This document shows, one piece after another, positions 1-8,570 of a stretch of DNA of 32,335 nucleotides. The notes beneath the pieces are model-generated. The model worked only from the letters and a program-made list of their open reading frames with translations. It made no database searches and was not told the origin of the DNA. The position numbers and the translations under genes are program-made. The first letter of the stretch is position 1. Each line of letters opens with the position of its first letter. The stretch is from positions 1 through 32,335 of the IMG/VR virus record IMGVR_UViG_3300028823_000248. One strand, given 5' to 3'. This stretch comes from a virus.

Positions 1-144
1 CCCCTCTACACTAAAACCGGTGACCTGTTTATTGACCACCCGTTCCCAAATGTCGGGGTTGTTTACCTTCATCGAAATGATCCAACTACCTTTGGGATAA
101 GAAAACCCATATACGGTGGACTTATCACGTTCCGGGTCTTCCAC
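1..144. repeat. Terminal direct repeat, left copy (circular overlap)
   Basis: These 144 bases are identical to the last 144 bases of the window. They lie inside the coding sequence of the prohead protease, and the reading frame continues perfectly when the two copies are merged. This is what an assembler leaves at the ends of a circular or circularly permuted genome; it is not a separate genetic element. A true short direct terminal repeat packaged in virions is possible but less likely, because it would sit inside an essential gene. Confidence 0.95.
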
Positions 145-501
145 GATCCAACTCTCCACGACTGTAAGTCCGTTGAGCGTGTCCAAATGCTCAATGGTGG
201 CAGAATTGATCTTTCCGTCCAAGAAAAATTTCTCGGCTACCCTGCGGATAGTATCTTCGGAAAAGTAAACAAAAAATTCTTCGTCATCTTCCTTCCTATA
301 AATTTGCTTATTAGGAATCAAAGCGGCACCCATTATGATGTGCTTCGCTTCATCGACGGTTGTAAATTGAACCAATTTTTCCATTTTCCCTTCCTTATGA
401 AATGCAATGAAAGTTTCTTCGAAGGCGGGATTTTCGACCAGTGAAATTGCGGTAATGCCGGATTCTTGGTCATCGGTCATTTTCAGTTCATATATTTTCA
501 T
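1..501 (-). CDS. Prohead protease, XkdF-like (N-terminal part; continues at 32191-31622)
   Basis: This is the first 167 codons of a 356-residue protein that crosses the window ends. It starts at ATG 501 (MKIYELKMTDDQ), ten bases after the tape measure stop. The pattern of a His (IEHLDTLNG, about residue 120), then VVESWIVEDP, then PKGSWIISMKV and VTGFSVEG fits the phage serine protease XkdF family (Peptidase_S78_2), where a His and a Ser in GFSxEG are thought to be catalytic. Its job would be to trim scaffold and capsid proteins during head maturation, in keeping with the major capsid gene immediately downstream. The protein motifs are seen in the sequence; the enzyme role is family knowledge. 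Confidence 0.85.
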   Translation of the reverse strand, partial: MKIYELKMTDDQESGITAISLVENPAFEETFIAFHKEGKMEKLVQFTTVDEAKHIIMGAALIPNKQIYRKEDDEEFFVYFSEDTIRRVAEKFFLDGKINSATIEHLDTLNGLTVVESWIVEDPERDKSTVYGFSYPKGSWIISMKVNNPDIWERVVNKQVTGFSVEG

Positions 502-511
502 GGCATAAATA

Positions 512-2341
512 TTAAATTGATGCTTGTGCTTCTATTCTACGATCCAGTTCTTGTTGAGTGCTCATTTCAGTGCTGACCACATATGCTTTCATGGGCGGTG
601 CGTTTGGATCAATAATTGCGGTCAGAGGGCCGGATACCGGAACCGATGCAACCGTCTCGGCAAATGAAACGGGAGAAGAACCTATTGCCCCGGTTGATGG
701 CATGCCCACCTCACCACGCCCCGGTACTTTGGTTGAAACGATCTTACGAACTTGTTGCAACCCGGCGGCTATCGTGGTCGCCATTCCTATAAAATTCCAC
801 GGCGGGGGTGCGCCTGTTAATGCCTTTGCCGCCGCTTGCCATGTTGAAATTATTGCCTGTGCTATTGCCGCCGCCTTCCCCGCCACGCTTGATTCCCCGA
901 CTATGTCAATGAATGTAGCCAAACCTTCTTTTTGGATGGCATCTTTCGCCTTCGCTTCTTCCTCGGCAATTTTTTTCCTTTTTTCCGCTTCCTCTTTGTC
1001 GGTTTTGGTTTTATCCGCCTCAAATTTCTTTTTGGTCTGATCCGCTAACCAAAGATAATATTCTTCGATTTCCAATCGTTGCATCGCCTTGGTTTCTTCG
1101 GTCAATTTCGATTGGTCAATTGCCATCTGATCCAATTCCTTCTGTTGCTCAAGTTTTGCCAGTTCACGTTCAAGTTCGTTTTCGATCATGGCGATCTGCC
1201 GATCCTCAGATGCCTTGGCGAATTGTTGTTCCAGAGTATCTTGTTCCTTCATTATCGCTTGGCGGCGCCGTTGCAAACGGATAGAAACTGCGGCATTTTC
1301 TTCCTCTTTACGGGCAATTTCTGCCCTGAGTTGTGCAAGTTGATCCAAAGTTTCTGCCGAAGAATCGGAAAGTGCGGCAAGTGCTTCTTCGGCGGCAAGT
1401 CTGGCTCTCAACGCTTCGAGTTCACGGGCAAGTAAATTTTCCTCGGCGGCTTGAACTTGATCTATGGCGGCAAGGCGATTTTGGTATGTTTCATTGATAT
1501 CTTCAATGACCAGCCTCTGTTGTGCAAGATCACGATTTTGCTCGGCACGTAAAACATTGAGTTCACGTTGAAGGTCTCGGATATCCTGCAATTGTGCGGT
1601 AAGCATGGCGGCCATACGGGCTTCTTCGGCGATCTCACGACCTATATTCTTGAATTCAGTCGCTATCGCCTTCAGACCATTTTTAATTTGTTCAGGGGTG
1701 AATCCGGTTCCTACCTGAACAAGTGCGGCACCGAATTCTTTGGCACCCGCTTTTACACCTTCCCAATCCAATTTGAATGCAGAGCCGATAATTTTACCAA
1801 CCGCCCGAACCGTATCTATAAGACCTTGCAAACGGTTTATAAATTGGGCCTTGATGAATTCCCATAAATTCTTGATCGCCTCTTTTGGATCTTTAAATAT
1901 TTTTACCAATGTTTCACCAACTTTCACCGCCACATCCCGAAGAACATCCATCACGGCACGGAAACCCGCCATGAATTGTTGCAATTTTTCACCGCCCTCT
2001 TTCGTGCTGGTAAATGCTTTGAATAGTAGTGCCAGTGCGCCTATGATTGCGGTTATCACCAACACCACCGGATTGGCGAGTAATGCCTTGAATGCTGCGG
2101 ATAATCCCTGAACTGCCCCCTGCGCCCTACCAACCGGGCCGGGCAAAGCGCCCATGCTTTTGGTGGTTTCTTTCGTAGATGTGCCAGTATCCTCTAATGT
2201 TTCGTTCGCCTTATCAAGTTCCTGATCCAATTCCTGAGTGGATTCCCCCACCGCATCCATTTCCTTGGACAAAGCCTGAAGGTTTTCTATTGATTCCTTC
2301 GTTTGGACATCTACAATTTCTATCGTGACATTTTTAGGCAC
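512..2341 (-). CDS. Tail tape measure protein
   Basis: A 609-residue protein with the usual tape measure layout: a polar N-terminal helix region rich in Glu, Gln and Ser, a hydrophobic stretch at about residues 88-112, a long Glu/Lys/Arg/Gln coiled coil at about 240-460, and a hydrophobic Ala/Ile-rich segment near residue 490-545. Tape measure proteins set the length of long phage tails and are ejected with the DNA. At about 1.5 angstrom per residue the tail would be near 90 nm (inference). It is preceded by an unusually long gene-free gap containing an inverted repeat element, and is followed closely by the protease gene, which is an odd neighbour: tape measures normally sit after the capsid and tail-tube genes. 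Confidence 0.85.
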   Translation of the reverse strand: MPKNVTIEIVDVQTKESIENLQALSKEMDAVGESTQELDQELDKANETLEDTGTSTKETTKSMGALPGPVGRAQGAVQGLSAAFKALLANPVVLVITAIIGALALLFKAFTSTKEGGEKLQQFMAGFRAVMDVLRDVAVKVGETLVKIFKDPKEAIKNLWEFIKAQFINRLQGLIDTVRAVGKIIGSAFKLDWEGVKAGAKEFGAALVQVGTGFTPEQIKNGLKAIATEFKNIGREIAEEARMAAMLTAQLQDIRDLQRELNVLRAEQNRDLAQQRLVIEDINETYQNRLAAIDQVQAAEENLLARELEALRARLAAEEALAALSDSSAETLDQLAQLRAEIARKEEENAAVSIRLQRRRQAIMKEQDTLEQQFAKASEDRQIAMIENELERELAKLEQQKELDQMAIDQSKLTEETKAMQRLEIEEYYLWLADQTKKKFEADKTKTDKEEAEKRKKIAEEEAKAKDAIQKEGLATFIDIVGESSVAGKAAAIAQAIISTWQAAAKALTGAPPPWNFIGMATTIAAGLQQVRKIVSTKVPGRGEVGMPSTGAIGSSPVSFAETVASVPVSGPLTAIIDPNAPPMKAYVVSTEMSTQQELDRRIEAQASI

Positions 2342-2503
2342 GTGCAGATATATTTGAAATTTTTGAACAATTCACGAAAATTAGATGGCAATTTTCTACA
2401 CTGGACATCTTCGGGTCTTGCCGTGGAAAGTGACCGAATTATGGTCGGCAATGTTGCCAATATCAATAGATCATTAATCATAGTTCATTCTATGCATTGG
2501 TTA

Positions 2504-2654
2504 CAGGACACGGGAGGATTGATCCTCCTGCATCCTCCTGCATTCGGCACGTATCCGTGTATATCCGTATCACTCATGCTGTGATCACCTAATTAATTGA
2601 GTATCAATCACTTGGAATGATGAAGTATGTAAATATTTACATCTGTCGCATACG
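2504..2654 (-). repeat. 151-bp imperfect inverted repeat element, copy A
   Basis: The reverse complement of this segment aligns without any gap to plus-strand 20271-20421; by hand count 115 of 151 positions match. Conserved blocks are spread along the length: ATATACACGG with flanking ATACGG, TTAGGTGATCACAG, a TTCATCA block next to ATTTACATAC, TGCAGGAGGATCAATCCT and TGTCCTG. Many mismatches are C/T or A/G exchanges. The gap-free match with separated conserved blocks suggests a multi-protein binding site with fixed spacing (origin, regulatory region or recombination site) and not a coding sequence. Confidence 0.85.
2512..2543 (-). promoter_or_regulatory. GGAGGAT/ATCCTCC palindromic motif, site 1
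   Basis: On the minus strand this reads GCAGGAGGATGCAGGAGG followed by ATCAATCCTCCC, so a direct repeat of GCAGGAGGAT runs into the palindrome AGGATCAATCCT. Similar motifs occur at 12303-12329, 15932-15960, 16008-16035 and 20381-20411, all in regulatory gaps or just overlapping a gene end. An operator for a phage DNA-binding protein is the simplest reading (inference). Confidence 0.5.
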
Positions 2655-2693
2655 TGGAATCTAAACAAAGTTCTGAAAAAAAATTGATATTTC

Positions 2694-5399
2694 TCACACT
2701 CCATACTTATTTCTTTCGTTGCCATAGATATATCCCATTTCCAGTATGTCCATTTCCTTTGTGAAAAATCTCAGCCGATCCATCCTGAAGGCACCGGAAT
2801 AGTTGGTTCCTGACCACAATTCTCCGGTTCGTGGCGTATCATATCGGGCAATGCCATAAAAAGTTCCGGTGCTGATCGAAATGGTTGTCTGAAGAACGCC
2901 GTTCACGTAAATCTTCATCCCTGCATCGTCATCATAACCATCTCCGTCATATGTGATAGTCACCAATCGCCATTCAGTTCCCCATCCCGCTATACTGGCT
3001 CGGCGACCAACATAATTTGAAGAATCATCGTATATGATGAAATAAATATTCTCGGCGAATATCGTGACTTGGAATTCCAGATCAGATGGCAAAAATCCTT
3101 TGTTCAATAAAAATATTTCACTCAATGACGAAAATTCCACCCATGCCATGACCGTAAATGGAAATTCGTGGTTACGCATTGAATAATCCAAGCCGGGATA
3201 ATACAGGTAATTCCCCGATGAACCATCGTTGTATATGATCCTTCTGCCAAGCAAGGTTTGGGTCACGAAACCATTATTAGTGACCGGGGTTTTATCCTGA
3301 CGATCCACTATTTGGGAACCATTTGCACGAATATCCATTAATAATTCAGCCATAGGATAAGCGCCGATATATGCCTTGGTCATTTGGCATTTAGTTGAGG
3401 TAATCCGCCGGGTCAAGTAATTATTTATTTTTTGAATTCTCCAAAACTGTGGTGACCCTTCCATGTCTATCGCAATAATATCATTGAATTGAATTTCTGC
3501 AACCTCTGTCGGGGTCAATTTGAAATTGATATCCAGAATCCTATTTAAAGGATTGTAGAGTTCCTGAAAATATTTTTCCCAAAATAATTTGAATATGTTG
3601 TTCCTCGGAATCCCTGTGATAGTCCAAGTATTTGCGAATGGCGGGGAATATCCGAAATTGATATCCTTGGAAATGTATGTAACGTTGCCACCTATCAGTT
3701 GAAAATTCGCACACCTCGGCCACGTACTCATCAATGATGCGCCGCCGGATGAACCATAACGGATGAAATAATTTCCTGAAGTCCCTACCCCATTATAAAA
3801 AAACAATTGATAACCGGACGGCTTCTGCAATGATATTTCCGTGTAGGACTTCAGCCACTTGGCTATGAATATATCCGGGCGATCAATCAAATAATCGGTG
3901 GGATAGGGGGCAAATAATTTGGATTTCTGAACGAATTCTTCTGCGTTGCTTATATCAAGGTCACCCTGATACGTGCCATAATTAAAGCCATATTCGTCAC
4001 GAAAGAATTTATTCAAATAATCTTCAGAATCCTTCCATTGCATATTGACATTCCGCTTTATCAATTCATTGGTGGGAGATATGACCGTTTCCTTGCTCTT
4101 ATCCCAAATTTCTGACCAATTTTTTCTGACGCCTTCCTCATACCAATCTTCCAAAAATCTGAAGTAGAATTTATATTGATCCTCTTGATCCGGCACGATG
4201 ATCATGTTGAAAGTTTCCTGTATTGCTTTCAGAAAATCCTTTTGTTTCAGATTGTTCATCATGAGGATTGGATTGTAATAGGCAGGAACAAGGTCGGTAG
4301 TCTGAACATATGCCAGATTCCAGAAATCTCCTGCCCCGGCGACAATTTTATTCAGCGGGTTTGCCACCGAAGTAATCATAGTCCACCAACAGATGTCACC
4401 CGCTGTTAAGGATGTTTGCCAATCATTGTTGAATTCCGCATTGCTTTGAGAAACGTTTGCTGTAATTTGAGCGACACTATTCACGTAGAAAATCCATGTA
4501 TTCGTATAACCCGGGTTGCCCGAACCGGATAATATCCTGATTGAAAAAAAATAAGTGCCGGTATATGGCGCTGTATATTCATGGTTCGGATTGTCGAAAT
4601 ATGGATTCGGCGATGTAAATGGTATCTTTGTTTCAACGGTAGGAATGGGTGTATCTGCCATTGCTTCATCATATACAGCATTGAATGAATCGTTGGCGGG
4701 ATTTCCTACCGGAATTTCTTCAATCAGTTGCATGAATATGCTTTGTAGTGTCGATTGCAACTCAGTGTAGTTGCCGAGTACCAATCCATTGGAAACGAAA
4801 ACGTCATGGATCAGTTCAACAAGTTTTAGTGCGGGTGGGGTTTTATGTACCTGTACAGGATTTGCCGCATTCGTGATCGTCCATCCACCATATCCGTATC
4901 CATATCCGTAGTCAATAAGTGGATAAACGACCTTTCCACTAACTATCCCCAATGACCATGAAGCAATTATATTGGTCAGGTCATGGGTATGGTTCCACAA
5001 ACTGGCCCCGGCAATTTCATCCATCGTCTTTTCACGCAAGATATTTGCCAAAAGATTCAGTGTTCCATATATCACGATTTCATATATCCGCTTATCCCGA
5101 TGGAATGATAACAATGATAGATTGCCATTTAAGATCAAAGAACCGGATTCGAAAAGTAAACATGGTGTCCTCGCATATTGACTGAACTTAGTTCCCTGAT
5201 AGCCGGGGTCATACCATTTTCCGAAGAAATCAATATTCGTCTGCGTGGCTGGTAACATGAATTGGCGGGTGAAATCGCCCCGCCTTGTGGTGATCTCTTT
5301 GAGATCCATCAATTGTTTGGTCAGGGTGATCGTTTCATTTTGATCTATGTCCAATTTCACATGCGATTCGTCAGGCAATGCGACATAAAGTTCGATCAT
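2694..5399 (-). CDS. Large tail protein with C-terminal LamG-like domain
   Basis: A 901-residue protein. The N-terminal part (about 1-160) has the pattern RGDFTRQFMLPATQTN and a following Phe-rich stretch that I recognise from large tail proteins of Bacteroidetes phages and prophages; a Gly/Tyr repeat (YGYGYGYGG) lies near residue 170. Residues about 735-900 look like a concanavalin A/LamG-type jelly roll: TVMAWVEFSS, LVTITYDGDG, MKIYVNGVLQ and AFRMDRLRFF are the classic strands. Such domains bind sugars, so the protein probably combines a tail-tip or hub role with host surface binding. Its ATG overlaps the stop of the upstream tail gene by four bases. Tail role is inferred from family pattern and context; the LamG call is strong. 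Confidence 0.7.
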   Translation of the reverse strand: MIELYVALPDESHVKLDIDQNETITLTKQLMDLKEITTRRGDFTRQFMLPATQTNIDFFGKWYDPGYQGTKFSQYARTPCLLFESGSLILNGNLSLLSFHRDKRIYEIVIYGTLNLLANILREKTMDEIAGASLWNHTHDLTNIIASWSLGIVSGKVVYPLIDYGYGYGYGGWTITNAANPVQVHKTPPALKLVELIHDVFVSNGLVLGNYTELQSTLQSIFMQLIEEIPVGNPANDSFNAVYDEAMADTPIPTVETKIPFTSPNPYFDNPNHEYTAPYTGTYFFSIRILSGSGNPGYTNTWIFYVNSVAQITANVSQSNAEFNNDWQTSLTAGDICWWTMITSVANPLNKIVAGAGDFWNLAYVQTTDLVPAYYNPILMMNNLKQKDFLKAIQETFNMIIVPDQEDQYKFYFRFLEDWYEEGVRKNWSEIWDKSKETVISPTNELIKRNVNMQWKDSEDYLNKFFRDEYGFNYGTYQGDLDISNAEEFVQKSKLFAPYPTDYLIDRPDIFIAKWLKSYTEISLQKPSGYQLFFYNGVGTSGNYFIRYGSSGGASLMSTWPRCANFQLIGGNVTYISKDINFGYSPPFANTWTITGIPRNNIFKLFWEKYFQELYNPLNRILDINFKLTPTEVAEIQFNDIIAIDMEGSPQFWRIQKINNYLTRRITSTKCQMTKAYIGAYPMAELLMDIRANGSQIVDRQDKTPVTNNGFVTQTLLGRRIIYNDGSSGNYLYYPGLDYSMRNHEFPFTVMAWVEFSSLSEIFLLNKGFLPSDLEFQVTIFAENIYFIIYDDSSNYVGRRASIAGWGTEWRLVTITYDGDGYDDDAGMKIYVNGVLQTTISISTGTFYGIARYDTPRTGELWSGTNYSGAFRMDRLRFFTKEMDILEMGYIYGNERNKYGV

Positions 5400-6622
5400 G
5401 GTATGAATAAATTTAGCGACCGTTCCATATTGAAATTGTATTGAATGATTCCATTATTCCGTGAAGTTTGCCTTTGCCATTGCGTTTCACGCAAAGTATG
5501 GCGGTCAAGCAAATCAAAATTTCCATTGAATGAATTTCCTATGGCGTATATCTCATTACTCATGAATAAATCCTCGAACCAATAATTCCACAATTCAGGA
5601 CAAAGATCGCTATTCACTCGAATGGATTCTATTCCTTTGCGATTGTATGAATATCTACCCGTTTCCTGACCTTCGAATATTTCACGTTCTTTGACGATGG
5701 AATAGTAATTCTTCATCGGAAAATCCATGAATGACCATTGGAAAAATCTATCTTTATACATCAATGTGATCAAATCCTCACAAGCATCCACCCCCTTATT
5801 CAACCAAATGTATTCAATCGGTGATCCTGCCGGGGTGGTCGTATCGCTTTCATAAACGTACATCGTGATCCATTGGAATGTCGGTTTGTTCGTGTAAGTA
5901 TTCCAGTATAGAGGGATATAGGCAACCCATTTATTGATATTCGTATCAATGACCATATCCGGTGACATTGTGGTGTCCGTAGCGCCATGTTTCACATGAA
6001 CCTGAATGATGATGTATCGTTTTCCAGTTCCCAATCCCATTAATCGCTGAACATTGACAGGATAGGAATGTAACCCATATCCTGAATAGGGCCAAAGCGG
6101 TTTATAAAGCCTGACCGCCGGGAGTATGTTCGGGGTTCCCTGTACGTAATAATCATACCAATTCGTGAATTGGAAAAGATAATCGTCATCTTCGGTATAT
6201 CCCCTTGTGGCTATCCATGAAAAACTACCCCCGGTTATATTGTTGAAAACGCCGCTGCTGTAATAAACTTCCCCAGTATTTATGGTAACATTTACCCTTA
6301 GATCGGGATCAAGTTCAAGCGCAAGTGGATAGCTGCACAGCCTTGGCAAAATGATTTGCCCCTGAACCGGATGATCCACCAGATTACTCAAAATAACATA
6401 GTCACGAACCACTTTTGCCATATCTGCGGTAGCCTGGTTTCCGCTGATGACTACGAAATATTTCGTTCCTACCAGTGTTCCATCAATGATGAATTCCAGA
6501 TAAAAACGATGCTGTGTAATTCCCGGATCACCCACTATATCGCTTGAAAGGGTTACCCCAATGGGATAAGAAACCGAATACAGGTCGGTGCTATTTGGTT
6601 TGTCAATGATCGTTACTGCCAT
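5396..6622 (-). CDS. Tail/baseplate protein (distal-tail-like position)
   Basis: A 408-residue, beta-rich, aromatic protein without membrane segments. The middle part IEYIWLNKGVDACEDLITL followed by Phe- and Arg-rich strands resembles a Bacteroidetes phage tail family whose members carry a pattern like NxxGGxDxFTF; here the Gly pair is changed to KGVD. It lies between the neck/tail-completion gene and the large LamG tail protein and overlaps both by one to four bases, so the three are co-translated. A distal tail or baseplate component is the best guess; I cannot exclude another tail role. Confidence 0.55.
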   Translation of the reverse strand: MAVTIIDKPNSTDLYSVSYPIGVTLSSDIVGDPGITQHRFYLEFIIDGTLVGTKYFVVISGNQATADMAKVVRDYVILSNLVDHPVQGQIILPRLCSYPLALELDPDLRVNVTINTGEVYYSSGVFNNITGGSFSWIATRGYTEDDDYLFQFTNWYDYYVQGTPNILPAVRLYKPLWPYSGYGLHSYPVNVQRLMGLGTGKRYIIIQVHVKHGATDTTMSPDMVIDTNINKWVAYIPLYWNTYTNKPTFQWITMYVYESDTTTPAGSPIEYIWLNKGVDACEDLITLMYKDRFFQWSFMDFPMKNYYSIVKEREIFEGQETGRYSYNRKGIESIRVNSDLCPELWNYWFEDLFMSNEIYAIGNSFNGNFDLLDRHTLRETQWQRQTSRNNGIIQYNFNMERSLNLFIP

Positions 6623-7179
6623 TATGCTGTTTTTTTAAGTTTAAATATTTCACGGTTCATAAATGTTTGGACATCCCGATGAATGGCAATACCAATGGCT
6701 TGACGAAATTCCGGAAGATTTTTTTTGAGTGAATCGGTCATAAAATTGGTTGGTTTGAGACCGAACCGCCCTGCGGATCGTGCCATCAAAAATGCGCTTG
6801 ATTTCTCAGACATGAATTTGCCGGTTTTCGGGTTGCGGGGTTGTATGCCCTTTAATCTGATCCAATTCCTGAAAACATCGGGGGGCGGCCCCCATGATTT
6901 AAAGGAAAAAGGACTGTTTGGTGCCTGTTGCCTTTTGGGTCGGTATGGTTTCCAATTTCCCCGCCCGTGACCTTTTACCCCCTGATCCACGAATGCCCCA
7001 TAGAATTCAGCATTGATATCCACTTCAACGCCGCCTGAATATTCGATGACCTTAAAAGTGATTGAATTGGAAAGATTATTTGATGCTATCGCCTGTTTTT
7101 TTGATAGATTATTCCTTGCATCCTTTTGGACGCTTTGACCGAATTTTCGGCATGCCAGTGTCAATGCCGGGAATTTCAT
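6622..7179 (-). CDS. HK97 gp10-like neck/tail completion protein
   Basis: A 185-residue basic protein. Residues 1-75 read like the gp10 fold: an N-terminal helix with SVQKDARNNLSKKQ, then beta strands SITFKVIEYSGGVEVDINAE ending in YGAFVDQGVKG, which corresponds to the typical YAxxxExG strand of this family. A Pro/Arg/Lys-rich loop follows, then a C-terminal helix (FRQAIGIAIHRDVQTFM). In HK97-type phages this protein joins head completion proteins to the tail tube. It is directly followed and preceded by other putative neck/tail genes with one-base overlaps. Confidence 0.65.
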   Translation of the reverse strand: MKFPALTLACRKFGQSVQKDARNNLSKKQAIASNNLSNSITFKVIEYSGGVEVDINAEFYGAFVDQGVKGHGRGNWKPYRPKRQQAPNSPFSFKSWGPPPDVFRNWIRLKGIQPRNPKTGKFMSEKSSAFLMARSAGRFGLKPTNFMTDSLKKNLPEFRQAIGIAIHRDVQTFMNREIFKLKKTA

Positions 7180-7604
7180 CAGTCGCCTATTTCATTGTGG
7201 CATTCTAAACCTTTGTCGGTAAATAAAGTGATGGGAACTCTCCATCCCGAACTTTGAGCATCTTGAAAAGCATAAATGGGTTCGCAAATCACACCAATGG
7301 GATCAAGAATGTTCTGATAATTTAATTCAGAAATGATGTCCTCAAGTATGGATTTCGTCAAACTCATTGCATCAATCAAATTACTCAGATCATTGTTTAT
7401 CCGTTCAAGGCAAAGTAACTCAAATTCATATTCCCATCTGCCATTGTATTCAGAATTTACCGTTTTGATGAATACCCGGGGAAACAGGACATCCTTATCT
7501 ATGTCGAATTCCAATTCCCTGCCATCATCCACGGACATTACTTGTGGTCGCAATTCACAAACCTCTTTGAGATTTTCGATTACCGATGCGTAGGAATTTT
7601 TCAT
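7179..7604 (-). CDS. Putative tail terminator/completion protein
   Basis: A 141-residue acidic protein. It has the layout of small Bacteroidetes phage proteins usually found next to the gp10-like gene: an N-terminal YPRVFIK-type strand (LFPRVFIKTV), a strand YEFELLCLERIN, a helix with SLTKSILEDIISELNY, and a C-terminal strand SSGWRVPITLFTD. That layout fits a tail terminator or joining protein. It shares one base with the gp10-like gene. Identification is by pattern and position only. Confidence 0.5.
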   Translation of the reverse strand: MKNSYASVIENLKEVCELRPQVMSVDDGRELEFDIDKDVLFPRVFIKTVNSEYNGRWEYEFELLCLERINNDLSNLIDAMSLTKSILEDIISELNYQNILDPIGVICEPIYAFQDAQSSGWRVPITLFTDKGLECHNEIGD

Positions 7605-7617
7605 TTGATTTTGCTAT

Positions 7618-8331
7618 TTAGGACGGTTTCGTAGGCGTAGTGTTGGAGGGCTTGGAGGATCGGGATTTCGGTGATCGCTTCGACTTTGGTGATGTCCCCT
7701 TTGGCGAGTCCGTGAATGAAGTTGAACCACCCCCATCCTTCGAGGTCTGCATCGGGACTTCCTTTGATTCGGATTCTACCACGGAGGAATTCGTATGCTT
7801 CTTCACGGCTTCGTAAAAAAAATTCACCGCACCCCTGACATAACTATATGGCATATATTTCAGGAAAACGGAACGGCGGTGATCACGTTGCCACAATGGT
7901 TCGGTGATGTAATTCGTTATCTGATAAAATTGTTTTTCTTTGACAGTCACCGGGCGGTAAAGTATCGCCATGATCTTATGCAGGTTTTTGTTCAGATCAT
8001 TCACGTATTCATCAAGGTCAATGAATGCGCCGGTGCTTATTTGCCTTACATCTGGTTCGAAACCGTATTCCACCCTGCCATATTTGAAGAATCGGATCAG
8101 TTCAACCTGTTCGTCCTCTTTAAAAAGCAATTCCATCAATTGCGTATAGATGTCTTGTATTTCTGAGATGTCCGCATTTTTCAGATCGTCCACCGATTTG
8201 TTGGCGAAGGTTGCCACGCCATGCAACCATTTCATATTATCGGATATTTTTTCATTGTTTTCGATCACCCAAAATCTTTGGACTTGGTGCAGATAGATTT
8301 CGGATAAATCTGTCGGAATTTTAAGTTTCAT
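7618..8331 (-). CDS. Conserved phage protein with disordered basic tail (tail chaperone-like position)
   Basis: A 237-residue protein. Residues 1-190 are a folded, mostly helical domain containing ISTGAFIDLDEYV, a pattern (TxGxFIDLxxY) I have met in Bacteroidetes phage proteins encoded between terminase and tail genes. The last 45 residues are Ser/Thr/Lys/Pro-rich and probably unstructured (SPKSKRSPKSRSSKPSN). Its first codons overlap the upstream 76-residue gene. A tail assembly chaperone or head-tail assembly factor is possible, but I see no frameshift site typical of siphovirus chaperones. Confidence 0.4.
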   Translation of the reverse strand: MKLKIPTDLSEIYLHQVQRFWVIENNEKISDNMKWLHGVATFANKSVDDLKNADISEIQDIYTQLMELLFKEDEQVELIRFFKYGRVEYGFEPDVRQISTGAFIDLDEYVNDLNKNLHKIMAILYRPVTVKEKQFYQITNYITEPLWQRDHRRSVFLKYMPYSYVRGAVNFFYEAVKKHTNSSVVESESKEVPMQTSKDGGGSTSFTDSPKGTSPKSKRSPKSRSSKPSNTTPTKPS

Positions 8332-8551
8332 CGTTCATTTTTTTGGTGAATGCTTGTATAATTTTCTTTTTTTGAAATTCTCGCCACCAATCGGCAATGA
8401 ATAATTTGAAGGTGCAGCGATTGCTTAATAATCTCGATTCCAATAGCATCAATTGTTCATCCTGAAGGCTGTTTTCACTTTCGAGTTCCTTTATTTTATG
8501 TTTCAATGCCCTGACCTGACCTTCCAAATATTTCCTTCCTGCGTTTGTCAT
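8321..8551 (-). CDS. Small coiled-coil protein of unknown function
   Basis: A 76-residue basic protein. Residues 5-42 form a clear heptad-type coiled coil (YLEGQVRALKHKIKELESEN and following), then a Trp-containing segment FKLFIADWWREFQKKK. It lies 19 bases after the large terminase and overlaps the next gene by 11 bases, so it belongs to the packaging/neck operon. I do not recognise a family. Confidence 0.6.
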   Translation of the reverse strand: MTNAGRKYLEGQVRALKHKIKELESENSLQDEQLMLLESRLLSNRCTFKLFIADWWREFQKKKIIQAFTKKMNDET

Positions 8552-8570
8552 ATCAAAGTTATTAAAAAAT

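Larger units (their letters stand above)
2342..2693. other. Gene-free gap before the tape measure gene
   Basis: A 352-base gap in an otherwise tightly packed late region. It holds one copy of the 151-bp inverted repeat element (2504-2654), including a GGAGGAT-rich palindrome. The 160 bases between the element and the tape measure ATG contain no recognisable gene or TAnnTTTG promoter. A 30-codon minus-strand frame beginning ATG AGT GAT at about 2575 with four Cys codons lies in the element, but the matching frame in the other copy has no ATG and ends earlier, so I do not call it a gene. The gap is a likely site for a late promoter or a protein-binding site. Confidence 0.6.

Noticed and set aside
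1-144. Virion direct terminal repeats (cos/DTR ends)
   Set aside because: The repeat lies inside the protease coding frame, which fits assembly overlap of a circle better; reads would be needed to be certain.
558-1040. 160-codon plus-strand frame opposite the tape measure
   Set aside because: Shadow of the coiled-coil tape measure gene; no start signal or domain.
2485-2577. 30-codon Cys-containing frame in the 151-bp element (MSDTDIHG start)
   Set aside because: The matching frame in copy B has no ATG and a different end, and differences are not concentrated at third codon positions.
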